Assembly (NCBI GenBank): GCA_036405235.1
Contig: DASWYA010000001.1
Coordinates: forward strand, 682,001-746,000
DNA: 64,000 bases
DNA from: JASLCR01 sp036405235
Lineage (GTDB): Bacteria; Patescibacteriota; Saccharimonadia; Saccharimonadales; Saccharimonadaceae
Direction of reading: 5' to 3'
Positions 15,577 to 24,669 of the stretch are shown here, one piece after another; the first letter of the stretch is position 1; the number at the start of each line of letters is the position of its first letter. The notes below the pieces were generated by a model. That model was given only the letters and a program-made list of their open reading frames with translations, searched no databases and had not been told where the DNA came from. The position numbers and the translations under genes were made by a program.

Positions 15577-17403
15577 CTACTCGACAGTGACACTTTTCGC
15601 AAGATTTCGCGGCTGGTCCACATCGTTACCACGGGCAGTGCTTACATAGTAGGCAAATAGTTGCGCCACAACGTTAAAGAGAAGCGGTGTTAAAATTTTG
15701 AGCTTCGTCTTCACTCGCACTACGTGTTCTGCTGCGATTTTCTTGTCGCTGTCAGTTATAACAATTGCATGCGCGCCACGTGAATTGATCTCCACAATAT
15801 TGCTCATGGATTTTTCGTAGAGCCAGTTATTCTGAAGGAAGCAGACTTCAAAGAAAGTATCATCGACTAGAGCAATCGGCCCGTGCTTCAACTCACCACC
15901 AGCATAGCCCTCTGCATGAAGATAACTGACTTCTTTAAGCTTGAGCGCACCTTCAAGTGCAATCGGGAAAGATGTGTCGCGGCCAATATAGAGAGCATGA
16001 TTGTAGTCGTTATATTGCTTAGCAAGTTTAGCCATAGGCGCCTGGTGATCTTCAAGAACCTTTTCAATCTCCTCCGGCAGTGCATCAAGTTCTCTAATAA
16101 ATTCTTGGATATCCTTCGTGTCTGCACCTTGCGCGTGAGCAAGCATGATAGCGAATATCGTCATAGCTGCTACCTGTGATGTAAATGCCTTCGTACTCGC
16201 CACACTTATTTCTGCACCAACATGCACATAGACACCACCATCAACCTCGCGGGCAATCGTGCTACCGACCGCATTTACTACGCCAAGGCAGCGTACACCA
16301 CGACGCTTGAGTTCCATCAGGCAGGCAAGTGTATCAGCCGTCTCGCCGCTCTGACTCACGATCAATGCTATAGAGTTTTTTGGCACCGCGAATGAACGAT
16401 AGCGAAGCTCGCTGGCAATCTCGACACTTACCGTTACATCATCACAAAGCTGTTCCATATAATAACTTGCGAGAAGTCCAGCAAAGTGCGCCGTACCACA
16501 ACCTACGATAATAATATGCTCAACATTGCGTAGCTCCGCCTCACTCATGTTGATACCACCAAGTCGAGCACTCATAGTGTCGACTGATACACGCCCAGAC
16601 AGCGTCGCACGAAGGCTTGATGGCTGCTCCATAATCTCTTTGAGCAAGAAGTGTTCGTAGCCACCTTTCTGGATAGCTTGCATGTCCATCTCTAGTGTCT
16701 CCACAACCACATCAACATCTTTCGAGTCAATTGTTTGCAGATCTACACCCGCACGCGAGCAAACTCCGACTTCACCATCGCGAAGATAAATCACCTTGTC
16801 GGTATAGCCTACGAGAGCAGATGCGTCGCTAACAATATATGTCTCACCGTCGCCAAGTCCGAGGATTAATGGACTGCCTTTTCTGGCAACAATAATTTCG
16901 TCAGGATTGCGCACACTCATCACCGCAATACCATACGCACCTACAACCATCTTCAGCGCACCCTTTACCGCCTCAGCTAAAGAAGCAGCGTCTTTATACA
17001 CATAGTCTATCAGTGCTGTCAGAACTTCCGTGTCCGTATCGCTCTTAAAGTCGTACCCTCGACTCTTGAGCATAGACTTTAGGTCCTCATAATTCTCAAT
17101 GATACCGTTATGCACAAGATAGATGTCACCAACGGTGTGCGGATGTGCATTGCGTTTACTTGGCTCGCCATGAGTTGCCCAGCGAGTGTGACCTATGCCA
17201 GTAGTATCTTTCATTTGGTGAGCCCCAATGAGTGCTTCAAGTTCAGCAACCTTACCTTTAGCACGAAGCAATGTTGGTTTAGCTTGCTCATTCAGCGTTA
17301 CAACGCCGGAGCTGTCATAGCCTCTATACTCCATACGCTTCAAGCCGCTGAGTAAAATATCTTGAGCTGGTCGTTTACCAATATAGCCGATGATTCCGCA
17401 CAT
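15577..17403 (-). CDS. glmS: Glutamine-fructose-6-phosphate aminotransferase (isomerising)
   Basis: 608 residues, full length. The N-terminal glutaminase domain starts MCGIIGYIG, with Cys2 the nucleophile after Met removal, which fixes the start. It contains the conserved GHTRWATHGEPS and HNGIIENYEDLK segments. Two SIS domains follow (~285-600), with the sugar-phosphate site CGTAHFAG and SQSGETADT, and the C-terminal end DQPRNLAKSVTVE. It makes glucosamine-6-phosphate for peptidoglycan and surface glycans. The leader is ~70 nt, too short for a glmS ribozyme. It faces the convergent GT4 gene with a 3-base gap. Confidence 0.97.
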   Translation of the reverse strand: MCGIIGYIGKRPAQDILLSGLKRMEYRGYDSSGVVTLNEQAKPTLLRAKGKVAELEALIGAHQMKDTTGIGHTRWATHGEPSKRNAHPHTVGDIYLVHNGIIENYEDLKSMLKSRGYDFKSDTDTEVLTALIDYVYKDAASLAEAVKGALKMVVGAYGIAVMSVRNPDEIIVARKGSPLILGLGDGETYIVSDASALVGYTDKVIYLRDGEVGVCSRAGVDLQTIDSKDVDVVVETLEMDMQAIQKGGYEHFLLKEIMEQPSSLRATLSGRVSVDTMSARLGGINMSEAELRNVEHIIIVGCGTAHFAGLLASYYMEQLCDDVTVSVEIASELRYRSFAVPKNSIALIVSQSGETADTLACLMELKRRGVRCLGVVNAVGSTIAREVDGGVYVHVGAEISVASTKAFTSQVAAMTIFAIMLAHAQGADTKDIQEFIRELDALPEEIEKVLEDHQAPMAKLAKQYNDYNHALYIGRDTSFPIALEGALKLKEVSYLHAEGYAGGELKHGPIALVDDTFFEVCFLQNNWLYEKSMSNIVEINSRGAHAIVITDSDKKIAAEHVVRVKTKLKILTPLLFNVVAQLFAYYVSTARGNDVDQPRNLAKSVTVE

Positions 17404-17480
17404 AATTTCAATAGTTCTCCTGTTTAAGAGCAGCCTCTCTTAGCGAGGACCGCTAATGCTAACTGTACGCTTGAATCATG

Positions 17481-17510
17481 ATAATAGGTAGTATTTTGTA
17501 CTAATTACAA
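17481..17510 (-). promoter_or_regulatory. Promoter of glmS
   Basis: On the minus strand TTGTAA (complement of 17505-17510), an 18-base spacer and TATTAT (complement of 17481-17486). The -35 lies inside one arm of a perfect 9-bp inverted repeat (17504-17512 with 17532-17540), a possible operator. Confidence 0.5.
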
Positions 17511-17540
17511 CGATTCTTATCTGTTAATTAACGTTGTAAT
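17504..17540. repeat. Inverted repeat overlapping the glmS -35
   Basis: ATTACAACG at 17504-17512 and CGTTGTAAT at 17532-17540 are perfect reverse complements separated by 19 bases. It is followed by a 12-base palindrome AATGATATCATT at 17547-17558 covering the stop of the neighbouring gene. No T-run follows, so operator is preferred to terminator. Confidence 0.4.
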
Positions 17541-17553
17541 ATCTGCAATGATA

Positions 17554-17991
17554 TCATTCTTGCTCGTGGCCAAGTGCTCGGTTTATTCGCGTCGATGAAT
17601 CAGGTTTACCTTTTCCGGCATCAAAACGCATCTCTATATGGTACTTCTCACACACCTCAGTCTCAGGAACAGCTGCCGCCATGTCTCTATCACCTCCATT
17701 AGCAAAGATAAGATTGTCATCTGGATGTAGCTTGGCAAGCATCTCAAGGGTTTTTATCTGCGTTGGATCTTCATCGATAGACAACACAACCTCGTCAACA
17801 TCACGAAGCGCATTCATAAGTCGCATCCGATTGCCTTCATCAAGTATGATCTTCCCTTTTTTGAGTATCTGTTGCGCATCGTTATTCACTACTACTATGA
17901 GGTAGTCACCCATTTTTTTTGCCGCTTCTATCATATCCAAGTGTCCACCGTGTAGAGGATTAAAGTAGCCGCTTACAATTACTCGTTTCAT
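17554..17991 (-). CDS. Cytidylyltransferase-like nucleotidyltransferase
   Basis: 145 residues. The Rossmann-like nucleotidyltransferase signature is complete: an H-G-G-H motif within SGYFNPLHGGHLDMIEAAK, and a C-terminal S-S-x-x-R element (KPDSSTRINRAL). The family includes glycerol-3-phosphate cytidylyltransferase, RfaE-type adenylyltransferases and FAD synthetases. The sequence is clearly different from the TagD homologue at 33760, so the substrate cannot be named. An AAAGGA Shine-Dalgarno and a TATACT box at 18021-18026 support the start. Confidence 0.75.
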   Translation of the reverse strand: MKRVIVSGYFNPLHGGHLDMIEAAKKMGDYLIVVVNNDAQQILKKGKIILDEGNRMRLMNALRDVDEVVLSIDEDPTQIKTLEMLAKLHPDDNLIFANGGDRDMAAAVPETEVCEKYHIEMRFDAGKGKPDSSTRINRALGHEQE

Positions 17992-18020
17992 CTGTAGAAA
18001 TCCTTTCTATTCTTGCTATA

Positions 18021-18039
18021 AGTATACCGTAATTATAAA
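18021..18039. promoter_or_regulatory. Divergent promoters of 17554-17991 and galE
   Basis: Minus strand: TATACT (complement of 18021-18026), 29 bases before the ATG at 17991. Plus strand: TATAAA at 18034-18039, ending eight bases before the galE ATG at 18048, which implies a leaderless galE mRNA. Confidence 0.45.
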
Positions 18040-18047
18040 ATAAGGTT

Positions 18048-19070
18048 ATGAATATACTTGTTACCGGAGGGGCTGGCTATATCGGCTCTCATACAGTTAT
18101 TGAGCTCGTTGACCAAAATCACACTGTGGTTGTGGACGACCTATCAAACAGTAGTGAAGAAGTTATCAATCGCATCGAAAAAATTACTGGCACTCGCCCT
18201 GAGTTTCATAAATTCAATCTCGAAAACAGAGAAAAGCTTGAAGCGCTCTTTGAAGCAAACAATTTTGATGCAGTTATCCACTTTGCTGGTCTTAAAGCTG
18301 TTGGCGAGTCGGTCGAACAGCCACTGCGCTACTACCGAACAAATCTTGACTCCACGCTGACACTACTCGAAACGATGGAGAAATTTGGCGTCAAAAAATT
18401 TGTCTTTAGTTCATCAGCAACCGTATATGGCGACCCGACTGAGTTACCACTAAAAGAAACGAGTCAGACAGGCATTGGCCTCACCAATCCTTATGGCCAA
18501 ACAAAATTCATGATCGAACAGATCATTCGTGATTACGCGCTTGCTCAACCTGACTTCTCTGCGGTGATTCTCCGATACTTCAATCCAATCGGTGCACACA
18601 AAAGTGGCCTGATTGGCGAAGCACCACAAGGAAGACCAAATAATCTCTTGCCGTACGTTACACAAGTCGCAGTCGGAAATCTACCAAGCGTTGGCGTGTT
18701 CGGTAACGACTATGATACTCCTGATGGTACCGGAATACGCGACTATATTCATGTTTCTGACCTTGCTGCAGGCCATGTGGCAGCTCTTGAGCACCTTCAG
18801 ACCGGAGCCTCCGTATACAACTTAGGGACAGGTAACGGGACTTCCGTCCTTGAGCTTATTGCCGCAACCGAAAAAGCAGCAAATAAAAAAATCCCTTACG
18901 AGATACTGTCACGACGCCCAGGTGATATCGCCTCATGCTACTGTGATCCCTCTAAGGCGGAGCAGGAACTTAGCTGGAAAGCTACACGATCCATTGAAGA
19001 AGCTTGCGAAGACTCTTGGCGCTGGCAGTCGCAGAATCCAAACGGCTACACAGAAAAATCCGTATCCTAG
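18048..19070 (+). CDS. galE: UDP-glucose 4-epimerase
   Basis: 340 residues, an extended short-chain dehydrogenase. The NAD site reads VTGGAGYIGSHTVIEL, VVVDDLSNSS follows, the catalytic Ser region is FSSSATVYGDP, and Y-x-x-x-K is in NPYGQTKFM. The C-terminal substrate-binding segments (GTGIRDYIHVSDLAAGH and NLGTGNGTSVLEL) are intact. It interconverts UDP-glucose and UDP-galactose, supplying galactose-type donors to the glycosyltransferases around it. Monocistronic, with a likely leaderless start. Confidence 0.95.
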   Translation: MNILVTGGAGYIGSHTVIELVDQNHTVVVDDLSNSSEEVINRIEKITGTRPEFHKFNLENREKLEALFEANNFDAVIHFAGLKAVGESVEQPLRYYRTNLDSTLTLLETMEKFGVKKFVFSSSATVYGDPTELPLKETSQTGIGLTNPYGQTKFMIEQIIRDYALAQPDFSAVILRYFNPIGAHKSGLIGEAPQGRPNNLLPYVTQVAVGNLPSVGVFGNDYDTPDGTGIRDYIHVSDLAAGHVAALEHLQTGASVYNLGTGNGTSVLELIAATEKAANKKIPYEILSRRPGDIASCYCDPSKAEQELSWKATRSIEEACEDSWRWQSQNPNGYTEKSVS

Positions 19071-19109
19071 ACGCTTCATCGTTAATTTGATCGTGATTAT
19101 ATTTGACTC

Positions 19110-19131
19110 TTGACAGCATAAGCTTTATAAT
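19110..19131 (+). promoter_or_regulatory. Promoter of 19167-21561
   Basis: TATAAT at 19126-19131 with a perfect TTGACA at 19110-19115 only 10 bases upstream. A conventional 17-base spacing from TTGACA would place the -10 at TAAGGT. A GGACGAAAG Shine-Dalgarno precedes the ATG at 19167. Confidence 0.4.
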
Positions 19132-19166
19132 CTAAGGTCGATAGCCACCACAAGCTAGGACGAAAG

Positions 19167-19739
19167 ATGAAGATCAGAAGATCAGATAACAAAAAGAAAA
19201 AACTACTCCTCGTGTTACTCGCGCTTTTGCTCACGCTTGCTATTGGTGTAGTGACTTATTCTTATCTGGAAAAGATTTGGTTTTTCGCCCCATCAGACAG
19301 TAAAGCACCGACTTCACAGAGCGATACACCAACGACCACCGCTCCGGATAGTCCACAAGAAGAGAATTCTAATCTAAAGGACAAAGAAGACTTGGCGACT
19401 TCAGAAAAAGATAAGGGCTCTCCTGTCAAGAACGGCAGTAATCCATCCAAGATAACAGCCGTAGCGATTACTTTAAACACTAGGCAAGAAACTCATGACA
19501 CTGTGACCGTTTCTACTAAGCTACAAGGTATCTCAAGTGGAAACTGTGCACTCTCAATTACTAACAATAGGCGCCATCACTCAGAAACCGCTCAGGTACT
19601 CTACCAACCAGAATTTTCCACTTGCGCCGGGTTTAGTGTTAATAGAGACGTGCTTGGTGCCGGCTCTTGGAATATCAAACTAGTGGTAACTTCAAATGGC
19701 AAGACATACACAAAGGAGTCGACTCTTAATGTTCACTAG
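19167..19739 (+). CDS. Secreted or membrane-anchored protein of unknown function
   Basis: 190 residues. A strongly basic N-terminus (MKIRRSDNKKKK) and one membrane helix (~13-33) are followed by a Ser/Thr/Pro/Asp-rich, wall-spanning-type linker (~45-95). A C-terminal ~95-residue domain contains two cysteines (GNCALSI and STCAGFS) that could form a disulphide outside the cell, in an immunoglobulin-like beta pattern. The stop overlaps the start of the lysozyme-like gene that follows, so the two are probably coupled. Confidence 0.7.
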   Translation: MKIRRSDNKKKKLLLVLLALLLTLAIGVVTYSYLEKIWFFAPSDSKAPTSQSDTPTTTAPDSPQEENSNLKDKEDLATSEKDKGSPVKNGSNPSKITAVAITLNTRQETHDTVTVSTKLQGISSGNCALSITNNRRHHSETAQVLYQPEFSTCAGFSVNRDVLGAGSWNIKLVVTSNGKTYTKESTLNVH

Positions 19740-21561
19740 TTTGAGACGATTACTATTTTTCAGTTCCCTCGTCTTGCTGGCGGGCGTCTCTATTGGATAC
19801 GGTACTCACCTCTTTATGAGACAATCCGTAGCACATGCTGTCCAAGCTTCAGATTGGAAGGCGGGTAATATTATTAGCGATGTTACTTTTACGAAAAAAG
19901 ATAGTATGTCTTCATCGCAAATTCAGACATTCCTAAATCAAAAAATCGGCACATGCGACATTAATGGTACAAAAAACTCCGAATATGACAGCCGTTATAC
20001 TCGCGCAGAATACGCGCAGAAGACGTGGGGGCTAAAGCCACCCTTCACCTGCCTCAACAAATATTACGAGGTGCCCAAGACTACACCAGGTGGATCTATG
20101 CCTGCAAATAACTACTCAAATCCAAGCACTATACCTACTGGCGCAAAAAGCGCTGCCTGGATCATAAAAGATGCAGCTAATCGCTACAACATAAGTCCAA
20201 AGGTCTTGCTAGTAAAGATTGCCACAGAGTCGGTTGGGCCACTTACAAGCGACCAGTGGCCACTCTTTAGCCAGTATCGCTATGCTATGGGTGCACATTG
20301 TCCCGACAGTGGCCCAGGCGGGTCGGCTAATTGCGACCAGAAATATGCCGGCTTCTCCATTCAGATGTATGAAGCAGCTAAGCTTATACGCGGATACCTT
20401 GATAATATGGATGAGTCTTGGTGGCCATATAGAAAGCCTTACACAAATAATCGCATTCTTTGGAATGTAGAACCGTCAGGCTGTGGCGCTGGCAACGTCT
20501 ACATACAAAATAAAGCCACGGCTGCACTCTATACATACACACCCTATCAACCAAACCAAGCTGCTCTCAATAATATGTACGGTACTGGAAACTCCTGCAG
20601 CGCCTACGGCAATCGTAATTTCTGGCGAGTATTCGTTGATTGGTTTGGCGATAGCAGAACGGACGGCTTCAGTAAACTTGAAACACCACGTTGGTTTAGC
20701 CTGAAAACAACAGCTTACAAGAAGGAGCCTCTAAGTGGTCAAAATGTGGATAGCCCTATAGCGTCCGGCACACAGCTCCGCTTTACTACTAAGATATATA
20801 TCAACGGAACTTGGTACATGCGTACTGAGTGGGATAGTACTCACGGCTATATGAAAGGCATACCCATCGAACAGCTTCAAGAAATTTCGTATGAGGCTTT
20901 TGAGACCCCCCGTTGGATGGTATTTAATAAAAATGACTACAAACTTAATCCAGTCTCAGGTCAGAAGCAACCCGAGCTTTACAACAACCAAAGCTCACTG
21001 TATTTTTCAAGTAAAATAACTGTGAACGGTATTCTGTATTATCGAACCAAATGGAGTACAGACAATAGTGTGCCGGAAGCTTTCCCGGCAACCAGCATGA
21101 GTGAAGCTGCCGCTACTCCCCTTGAGTCACCACGCTGGATGGCCGCACGCAATACTGCGTATCAAAAAGATTTGTCAAAGAGTACGATTCCAAATACCTC
21201 TACCTATTCAACTCAGAACTCTCACCTCTATTTTTCGAAAAAAATACTCTTAAACGGCACATGGTACTTCATTTCTCGCGGCACAAGTTCCGAAATGCTC
21301 GCATACTCTTGGAGCGACTTCAAGGAATTGCCACTAACCTTTGCAAAACTCAGCTCTCCTCAGGTTATGAAGCTCAAGTTAGACACTTTCAAGCAAGATC
21401 CAGCCTCAGAACGAAGCGTTGATACGCTTCTAAAAAAGGATAGCCAGCTGTACTTTACATCAAAGCTCAGCATTAACGGTAAGTGGTATATGCGCACGCA
21501 ATATGACACCCAGCGCGGGCACATGAAAGTCATCCCTCTCGAAAAACTAGCTGCAGTGTAG
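19729..21561 (+). CDS. Exported lysozyme-like peptidoglycan hydrolase with four C-terminal ~75-residue repeats
   Basis: About 610 residues from the ATG at 19729, which has AAAGGAG upstream; an earlier in-frame ATG at 19696 is less likely. An N-terminal export helix (~5-27) is followed by a domain whose core NISPKVLLVKIATESVG resembles a transglycosylase/lysozyme active site, with Glu near residue 165. The domain has several cysteines. From ~317 onward there are four repeats beginning with ETPRW or similar and containing FTTKIYINGTWYMRT-type strands, which also occur in the amidase at 29121. They are probably wall- or glycan-binding modules. Confidence 0.65.
   Translation: MFTSLRRLLFFSSLVLLAGVSIGYGTHLFMRQSVAHAVQASDWKAGNIISDVTFTKKDSMSSSQIQTFLNQKIGTCDINGTKNSEYDSRYTRAEYAQKTWGLKPPFTCLNKYYEVPKTTPGGSMPANNYSNPSTIPTGAKSAAWIIKDAANRYNISPKVLLVKIATESVGPLTSDQWPLFSQYRYAMGAHCPDSGPGGSANCDQKYAGFSIQMYEAAKLIRGYLDNMDESWWPYRKPYTNNRILWNVEPSGCGAGNVYIQNKATAALYTYTPYQPNQAALNNMYGTGNSCSAYGNRNFWRVFVDWFGDSRTDGFSKLETPRWFSLKTTAYKKEPLSGQNVDSPIASGTQLRFTTKIYINGTWYMRTEWDSTHGYMKGIPIEQLQEISYEAFETPRWMVFNKNDYKLNPVSGQKQPELYNNQSSLYFSSKITVNGILYYRTKWSTDNSVPEAFPATSMSEAAATPLESPRWMAARNTAYQKDLSKSTIPNTSTYSTQNSHLYFSKKILLNGTWYFISRGTSSEMLAYSWSDFKELPLTFAKLSSPQVMKLKLDTFKQDPASERSVDTLLKKDSQLYFTSKLSINGKWYMRTQYDTQRGHMKVIPLEKLAAV
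20677..21555 (+). repeat. Four tandem ~75-residue protein repeats
   Basis: Units begin near 20677, 20898, 21121 and 21348, about 223 bases apart. Shared pattern: T/S-P-R-W-M, K-x(1,2)-P-x-S-G, then L-x-F-x-S/T-K-I-x-V/I-N-G-x-W-Y-x-R-T. The fourth is the most degenerate. Confidence 0.7.
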
Positions 21562-21595
21562 CTCTTTACAATCAATAGCTCGGATATTGTTTCTC

Positions 21596-21604
21596 TGCTA
21601 CAAT
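21596..21604 (+). promoter_or_regulatory. Extended -10 promoter of 21615-22388
   Basis: TGC-TACAAT ends ten bases before the ATG at 21615, so the mRNA leader would be only a few bases. Confidence 0.45.
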
Positions 21605-21614
21605 TGTGAAGCAT

Positions 21615-22388
21615 ATGCCCAAGATACTCAAAACCGACACACTAATTATTCTTCCAACTCTTGGACAGCGAGAAGATTACCTTAAAGAGACAATTGAATC
21701 AATTAAAAAGCAGACGTACCAAAACTTTGACATTGCAATCATATACCCTTTGAAGAATCATTTTGTTACCGCTATCGCAGACCAACTTGGTGCGATTAAA
21801 GTATCAGATCCAGGCGGACTATCAGCCGCGCTAAACGCGGGTATTGCGGCAGCAAAGCCACACCACAAGTTCATTAGCTGGATCGGTGATGATGATCTCC
21901 TCACGCCAGAATCACTCGAACGCGCCGTCCGAGCACTTACCAGTAACCCTTCATCTCCCGTAGCTTACGGTTATTGCGACTACATCAATCAGGATGGTGA
22001 TTTCCTGTTCAAAAGTAAGGCCGGCTCGCTCGCTCCGTGGATTATGACATGGGGGCCAAACCTCCTCCCTCTCCCAGGCGCACTTTTCCGAAAAGATGCA
22101 ATTCTAGAGGTAGGCGGATTCGATGAATCAAACAAGCACTCTATGGACCTTGATATCTTCCTTCGGCTGAAAAAACTTGGCAAGTTTATCAACACCAAGC
22201 ATACCCTAGCAGCATTCAGATGGCACAGCGACTCAATGTCGGTCGCCAGTAGGGATGTTGCAACGAAAGAAGCCGAAGCGGTTAAACGTAAATACACTCA
22301 CCCAGCCCTAAAACCACTCACTCCCCTATGGTTCACCCCGACACGATACGCATCAAAATTAGCTGCGAAAAAACTGTCTAAGCGTTAG
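21615..22388 (+). CDS. Glycosyltransferase family 2
   Basis: 257 residues from the ATG at 21615; a GTG at 21606 is an alternative but would sit almost on the transcription start. GT-A fold: ILPTLGQREDYLKETIESIK at the N-terminus, the metal-binding D-x-D-like ISWIGDDDLLTPESL near residue 95, and LPGALFRKDAILEVGGFDE followed by SMDLDIFLRLKKLG, the acceptor-side motifs of rhamnosyl- or hexosyl-transferases. It precedes the GDP-sugar pathway genes on the same strand. The donor is not deducible. Confidence 0.85.
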   Translation: MPKILKTDTLIILPTLGQREDYLKETIESIKKQTYQNFDIAIIYPLKNHFVTAIADQLGAIKVSDPGGLSAALNAGIAAAKPHHKFISWIGDDDLLTPESLERAVRALTSNPSSPVAYGYCDYINQDGDFLFKSKAGSLAPWIMTWGPNLLPLPGALFRKDAILEVGGFDESNKHSMDLDIFLRLKKLGKFINTKHTLAAFRWHSDSMSVASRDVATKEAEAVKRKYTHPALKPLTPLWFTPTRYASKLAAKKLSKR

Positions 22389-22457
22389 ACTTATCTTTAT
22401 TTTTCTACCCCAATAGACTAGTATGGATACAGCGACAGAAAATTGAGGGAGAATAAA

Positions 22458-23510
22458 ATGAAGAAGGCTCTTATTACCGGCATTACTGGCCAAGATGGTT
22501 CGTATTTAGCGGAATTACTATTAGAAAAGGGATACGAAGTCCACGGTCTCGTCCGACGATCATCGTCATTTAACACTGATCGTATTGATCATATATTTAA
22601 AGACGCTCACGAGAAAGACACTCGTTTGTTTCTACACTTTGGTGATCTATCCGACGCGAGTAATATCTCTCGACTGCTAGAAAAAATCCAACCAGATGAA
22701 ATTTATCACCTCGGCGCACAAAGTCATGTTCGAGTTAGCTTTGATATACCTGAGTACACTGGAGATGTCACCGGTCTAGGAACTCTACGTATCCTTGACG
22801 CCATTCGCGATGCTGGCATTAAAACTAAATTCTACCAAGCATCGTCATCGGAAATGTTCGGACTCGTTCAGGCTGTTCCTCAGACAGAAGAAACTCCGTT
22901 CTACCCTCGCTCGCCTTACGGTGCCGCCAAGGTGTATGCCTACTGGATCACTAAGAACTACCGCGAAAGCTATGGGCTATTTGCCTGTAATGGCATCTTG
23001 TTTAATCACGAATCTCCTCGACGCGGTGAGACGTTTGTCACTCGCAAGGTAACACGCGGACTTGCGCGCATTAAGCTTGGTATCGAGGATACACTTTATA
23101 TGGGCAACCTTGATGCGAAGCGGGACTGGGGATATGCAAAGGACTATGTCGAGGGCATGTGGCTTATGCTACAGCAAGACAAGCCAGACGACTACGTTCT
23201 TGCCACCAACGAAACCCATACCGTACGAGAGTTTATTGAGATTGCAGCATCCCGTCTTGGCTTTGACCTTGAATGGAGCGGTGAAGGCGTTGATGAAATA
23301 GGTATTGATAATAAGACCGGGAAGGTGATTATCCGCATTGACTCTTACTACTTCCGCCCAGCCGAGGTTGATCTCTTGATCGGCGATCCATCAAAGGCAA
23401 AGAAAAAAATGGGCTGGAAGCCAAAAGTTACCTTCAAAAAACTCGTTGAGATTATGGTAGATGCTGATCTTCAGAGTGAAAGTGGAAAGGCAGCAATTCT
23501 TAATGATTAA
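22458..23510 (+). CDS. gmd: GDP-mannose 4,6-dehydratase
   Basis: 350 residues. Start at the ATG 22458 with a TTGAGGGAG Shine-Dalgarno. Nucleotide-binding ALITGITGQDGSYLAELLLE, then VRRSSSFNTDRIDHI, the catalytic ASSSEMFG and Y-x-x-x-K in SPYGAAKVYAYW, and the GDP-sugar segment FNHESPRRGETFVTRKVTRG are all typical of Gmd. It converts GDP-D-mannose to GDP-4-keto-6-deoxy-D-mannose, the common precursor of GDP-fucose, GDP-rhamnose, GDP-perosamine and GDP-colitose. The next two genes, overlapping or 3 bases apart, indicate which branch. Confidence 0.96.
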   Translation: MKKALITGITGQDGSYLAELLLEKGYEVHGLVRRSSSFNTDRIDHIFKDAHEKDTRLFLHFGDLSDASNISRLLEKIQPDEIYHLGAQSHVRVSFDIPEYTGDVTGLGTLRILDAIRDAGIKTKFYQASSSEMFGLVQAVPQTEETPFYPRSPYGAAKVYAYWITKNYRESYGLFACNGILFNHESPRRGETFVTRKVTRGLARIKLGIEDTLYMGNLDAKRDWGYAKDYVEGMWLMLQQDKPDDYVLATNETHTVREFIEIAASRLGFDLEWSGEGVDEIGIDNKTGKVIIRIDSYYFRPAEVDLLIGDPSKAKKKMGWKPKVTFKKLVEIMVDADLQSESGKAAILND

Positions 23511-24666
23511 GCTTATCAAGTCAAGTTTCTATAATGAAACGGAGACAAAAAAAGCACTCGCTGAATTCATCCTAAACGAAGAAATACTCAGTATGAATAA
23601 AGAATGCAAAAAATTCGAAGAATCTTTTGCAGCCAAACAAGGTCGCAAACATGCCGTCTACGTGACAAATGGCAGCGTGGCTAATCTCCTCCTTATTCAG
23701 TCGCTGCTTAATACTGGTGTGTTTAAAAAAGGCGATCGTATTGGATTCTCTGCCCTCACATGGCCAACAAATGTTATGCCGCTTATTCAGCTTGGGCTCG
23801 AACCTGTTGCGATCGATTGCCGACTTGAGACGCTCAATGTGTCACCGGAAAATCTCAAAGAATACCTCGGCGATATCAAAGGACTTTTTCTTACTAATGT
23901 ACTTGGCTTTGCAGACGACATAGAAACCCTGAAACAAATGTGCGACGAGAATAATATCGTCTTAATTGAGGACAACTGCGAATCACTTGGTTCATCCGTA
24001 AACGGAAAATTGCTCGGAAACTTCAGTCTTGCGTCTACCTTTTCGTTCTTTGTTGGACATCACATGTCAACCATAGAGGGTGGTATGGTGTGCACTGATA
24101 ATGATGACCTACATGATGCCCTCGTAATGGCACGCGCGCACGGCTGGGATCGCAACGTGTCGCCACGAAAGCAAGATGAACTGCGCACCAAAGCTGGCAT
24201 TGATGAATTCTATGCCAAGTATACATTCTACGACATAGCTTCGAACTTCCGCCCAAGCGAGATCAACGGTTTTGTCGGTAATACACAAATGCCCTATTGG
24301 GATGAGATTGTTGGCAAGCGCGTCGATAATTTTCATAAGTTAAATGAAGTAGCTTCAAAGAATGACGACTTCTATCACTACGACTTGGCACATATGGATA
24401 TCGTTTCAAACTTTGCTATGCCAATCATCTGTAAAACACCTCAGCTTGCACAGAAATATCGTGAAAAATTCACAGCGGCCGATGTTGAAATTCGTCCAGT
24501 TATTGCTGGCAATATGACGAAACAGCCATTCTACCAAAAGTATATCAACGACAGTGCGCCACGGCCCAACTCCGACCTAGTACATGAAAATGGTTTCTAC
24601 TTTGGCAACAACCCGGAAATGACGGACGACGAAATTGAGCTGCTCTGCTCGCTACTGGAGGCTTAG
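23503..24666 (+). CDS. colD: GDP-4-keto-6-deoxymannose 3-dehydratase (ColD-like, PLP)
   Basis: 387 residues, DegT/DnrJ/EryC1 aminotransferase fold. The PLP-lysine position is occupied by His in FSFFVGHHMSTIEGGMV (His186-187). This Lys-to-His change is the signature of ColD, which removes the 3-hydroxyl of GDP-4-keto-6-deoxymannose using PLP and glutamate. The CDP-sugar E1 dehydratases share the His but need a four-Cys iron-sulphur site that I do not see here. Coupling with gmd (8-base overlap) also points to a GDP-sugar substrate. The product would be GDP-4-keto-3,6-dideoxymannose. Confidence 0.8.
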   Translation: MIKLIKSSFYNETETKKALAEFILNEEILSMNKECKKFEESFAAKQGRKHAVYVTNGSVANLLLIQSLLNTGVFKKGDRIGFSALTWPTNVMPLIQLGLEPVAIDCRLETLNVSPENLKEYLGDIKGLFLTNVLGFADDIETLKQMCDENNIVLIEDNCESLGSSVNGKLLGNFSLASTFSFFVGHHMSTIEGGMVCTDNDDLHDALVMARAHGWDRNVSPRKQDELRTKAGIDEFYAKYTFYDIASNFRPSEINGFVGNTQMPYWDEIVGKRVDNFHKLNEVASKNDDFYHYDLAHMDIVSNFAMPIICKTPQLAQKYREKFTAADVEIRPVIAGNMTKQPFYQKYINDSAPRPNSDLVHENGFYFGNNPEMTDDEIELLCSLLEA

Positions 24667-24669
24667 TGA

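Noticed and set aside
17404..17480. glmS ribozyme or riboswitch
   Set aside because: The leader from the predicted promoter is ~70 nt and shows only a weak short hairpin, without the ribozyme core.
23503..24666. CDP-sugar 3-dehydratase E1 (RfbH type)
   Set aside because: Shares the active-site His but lacks the clustered cysteines for the iron-sulphur centre, and it is coupled to a GDP-mannose dehydratase.
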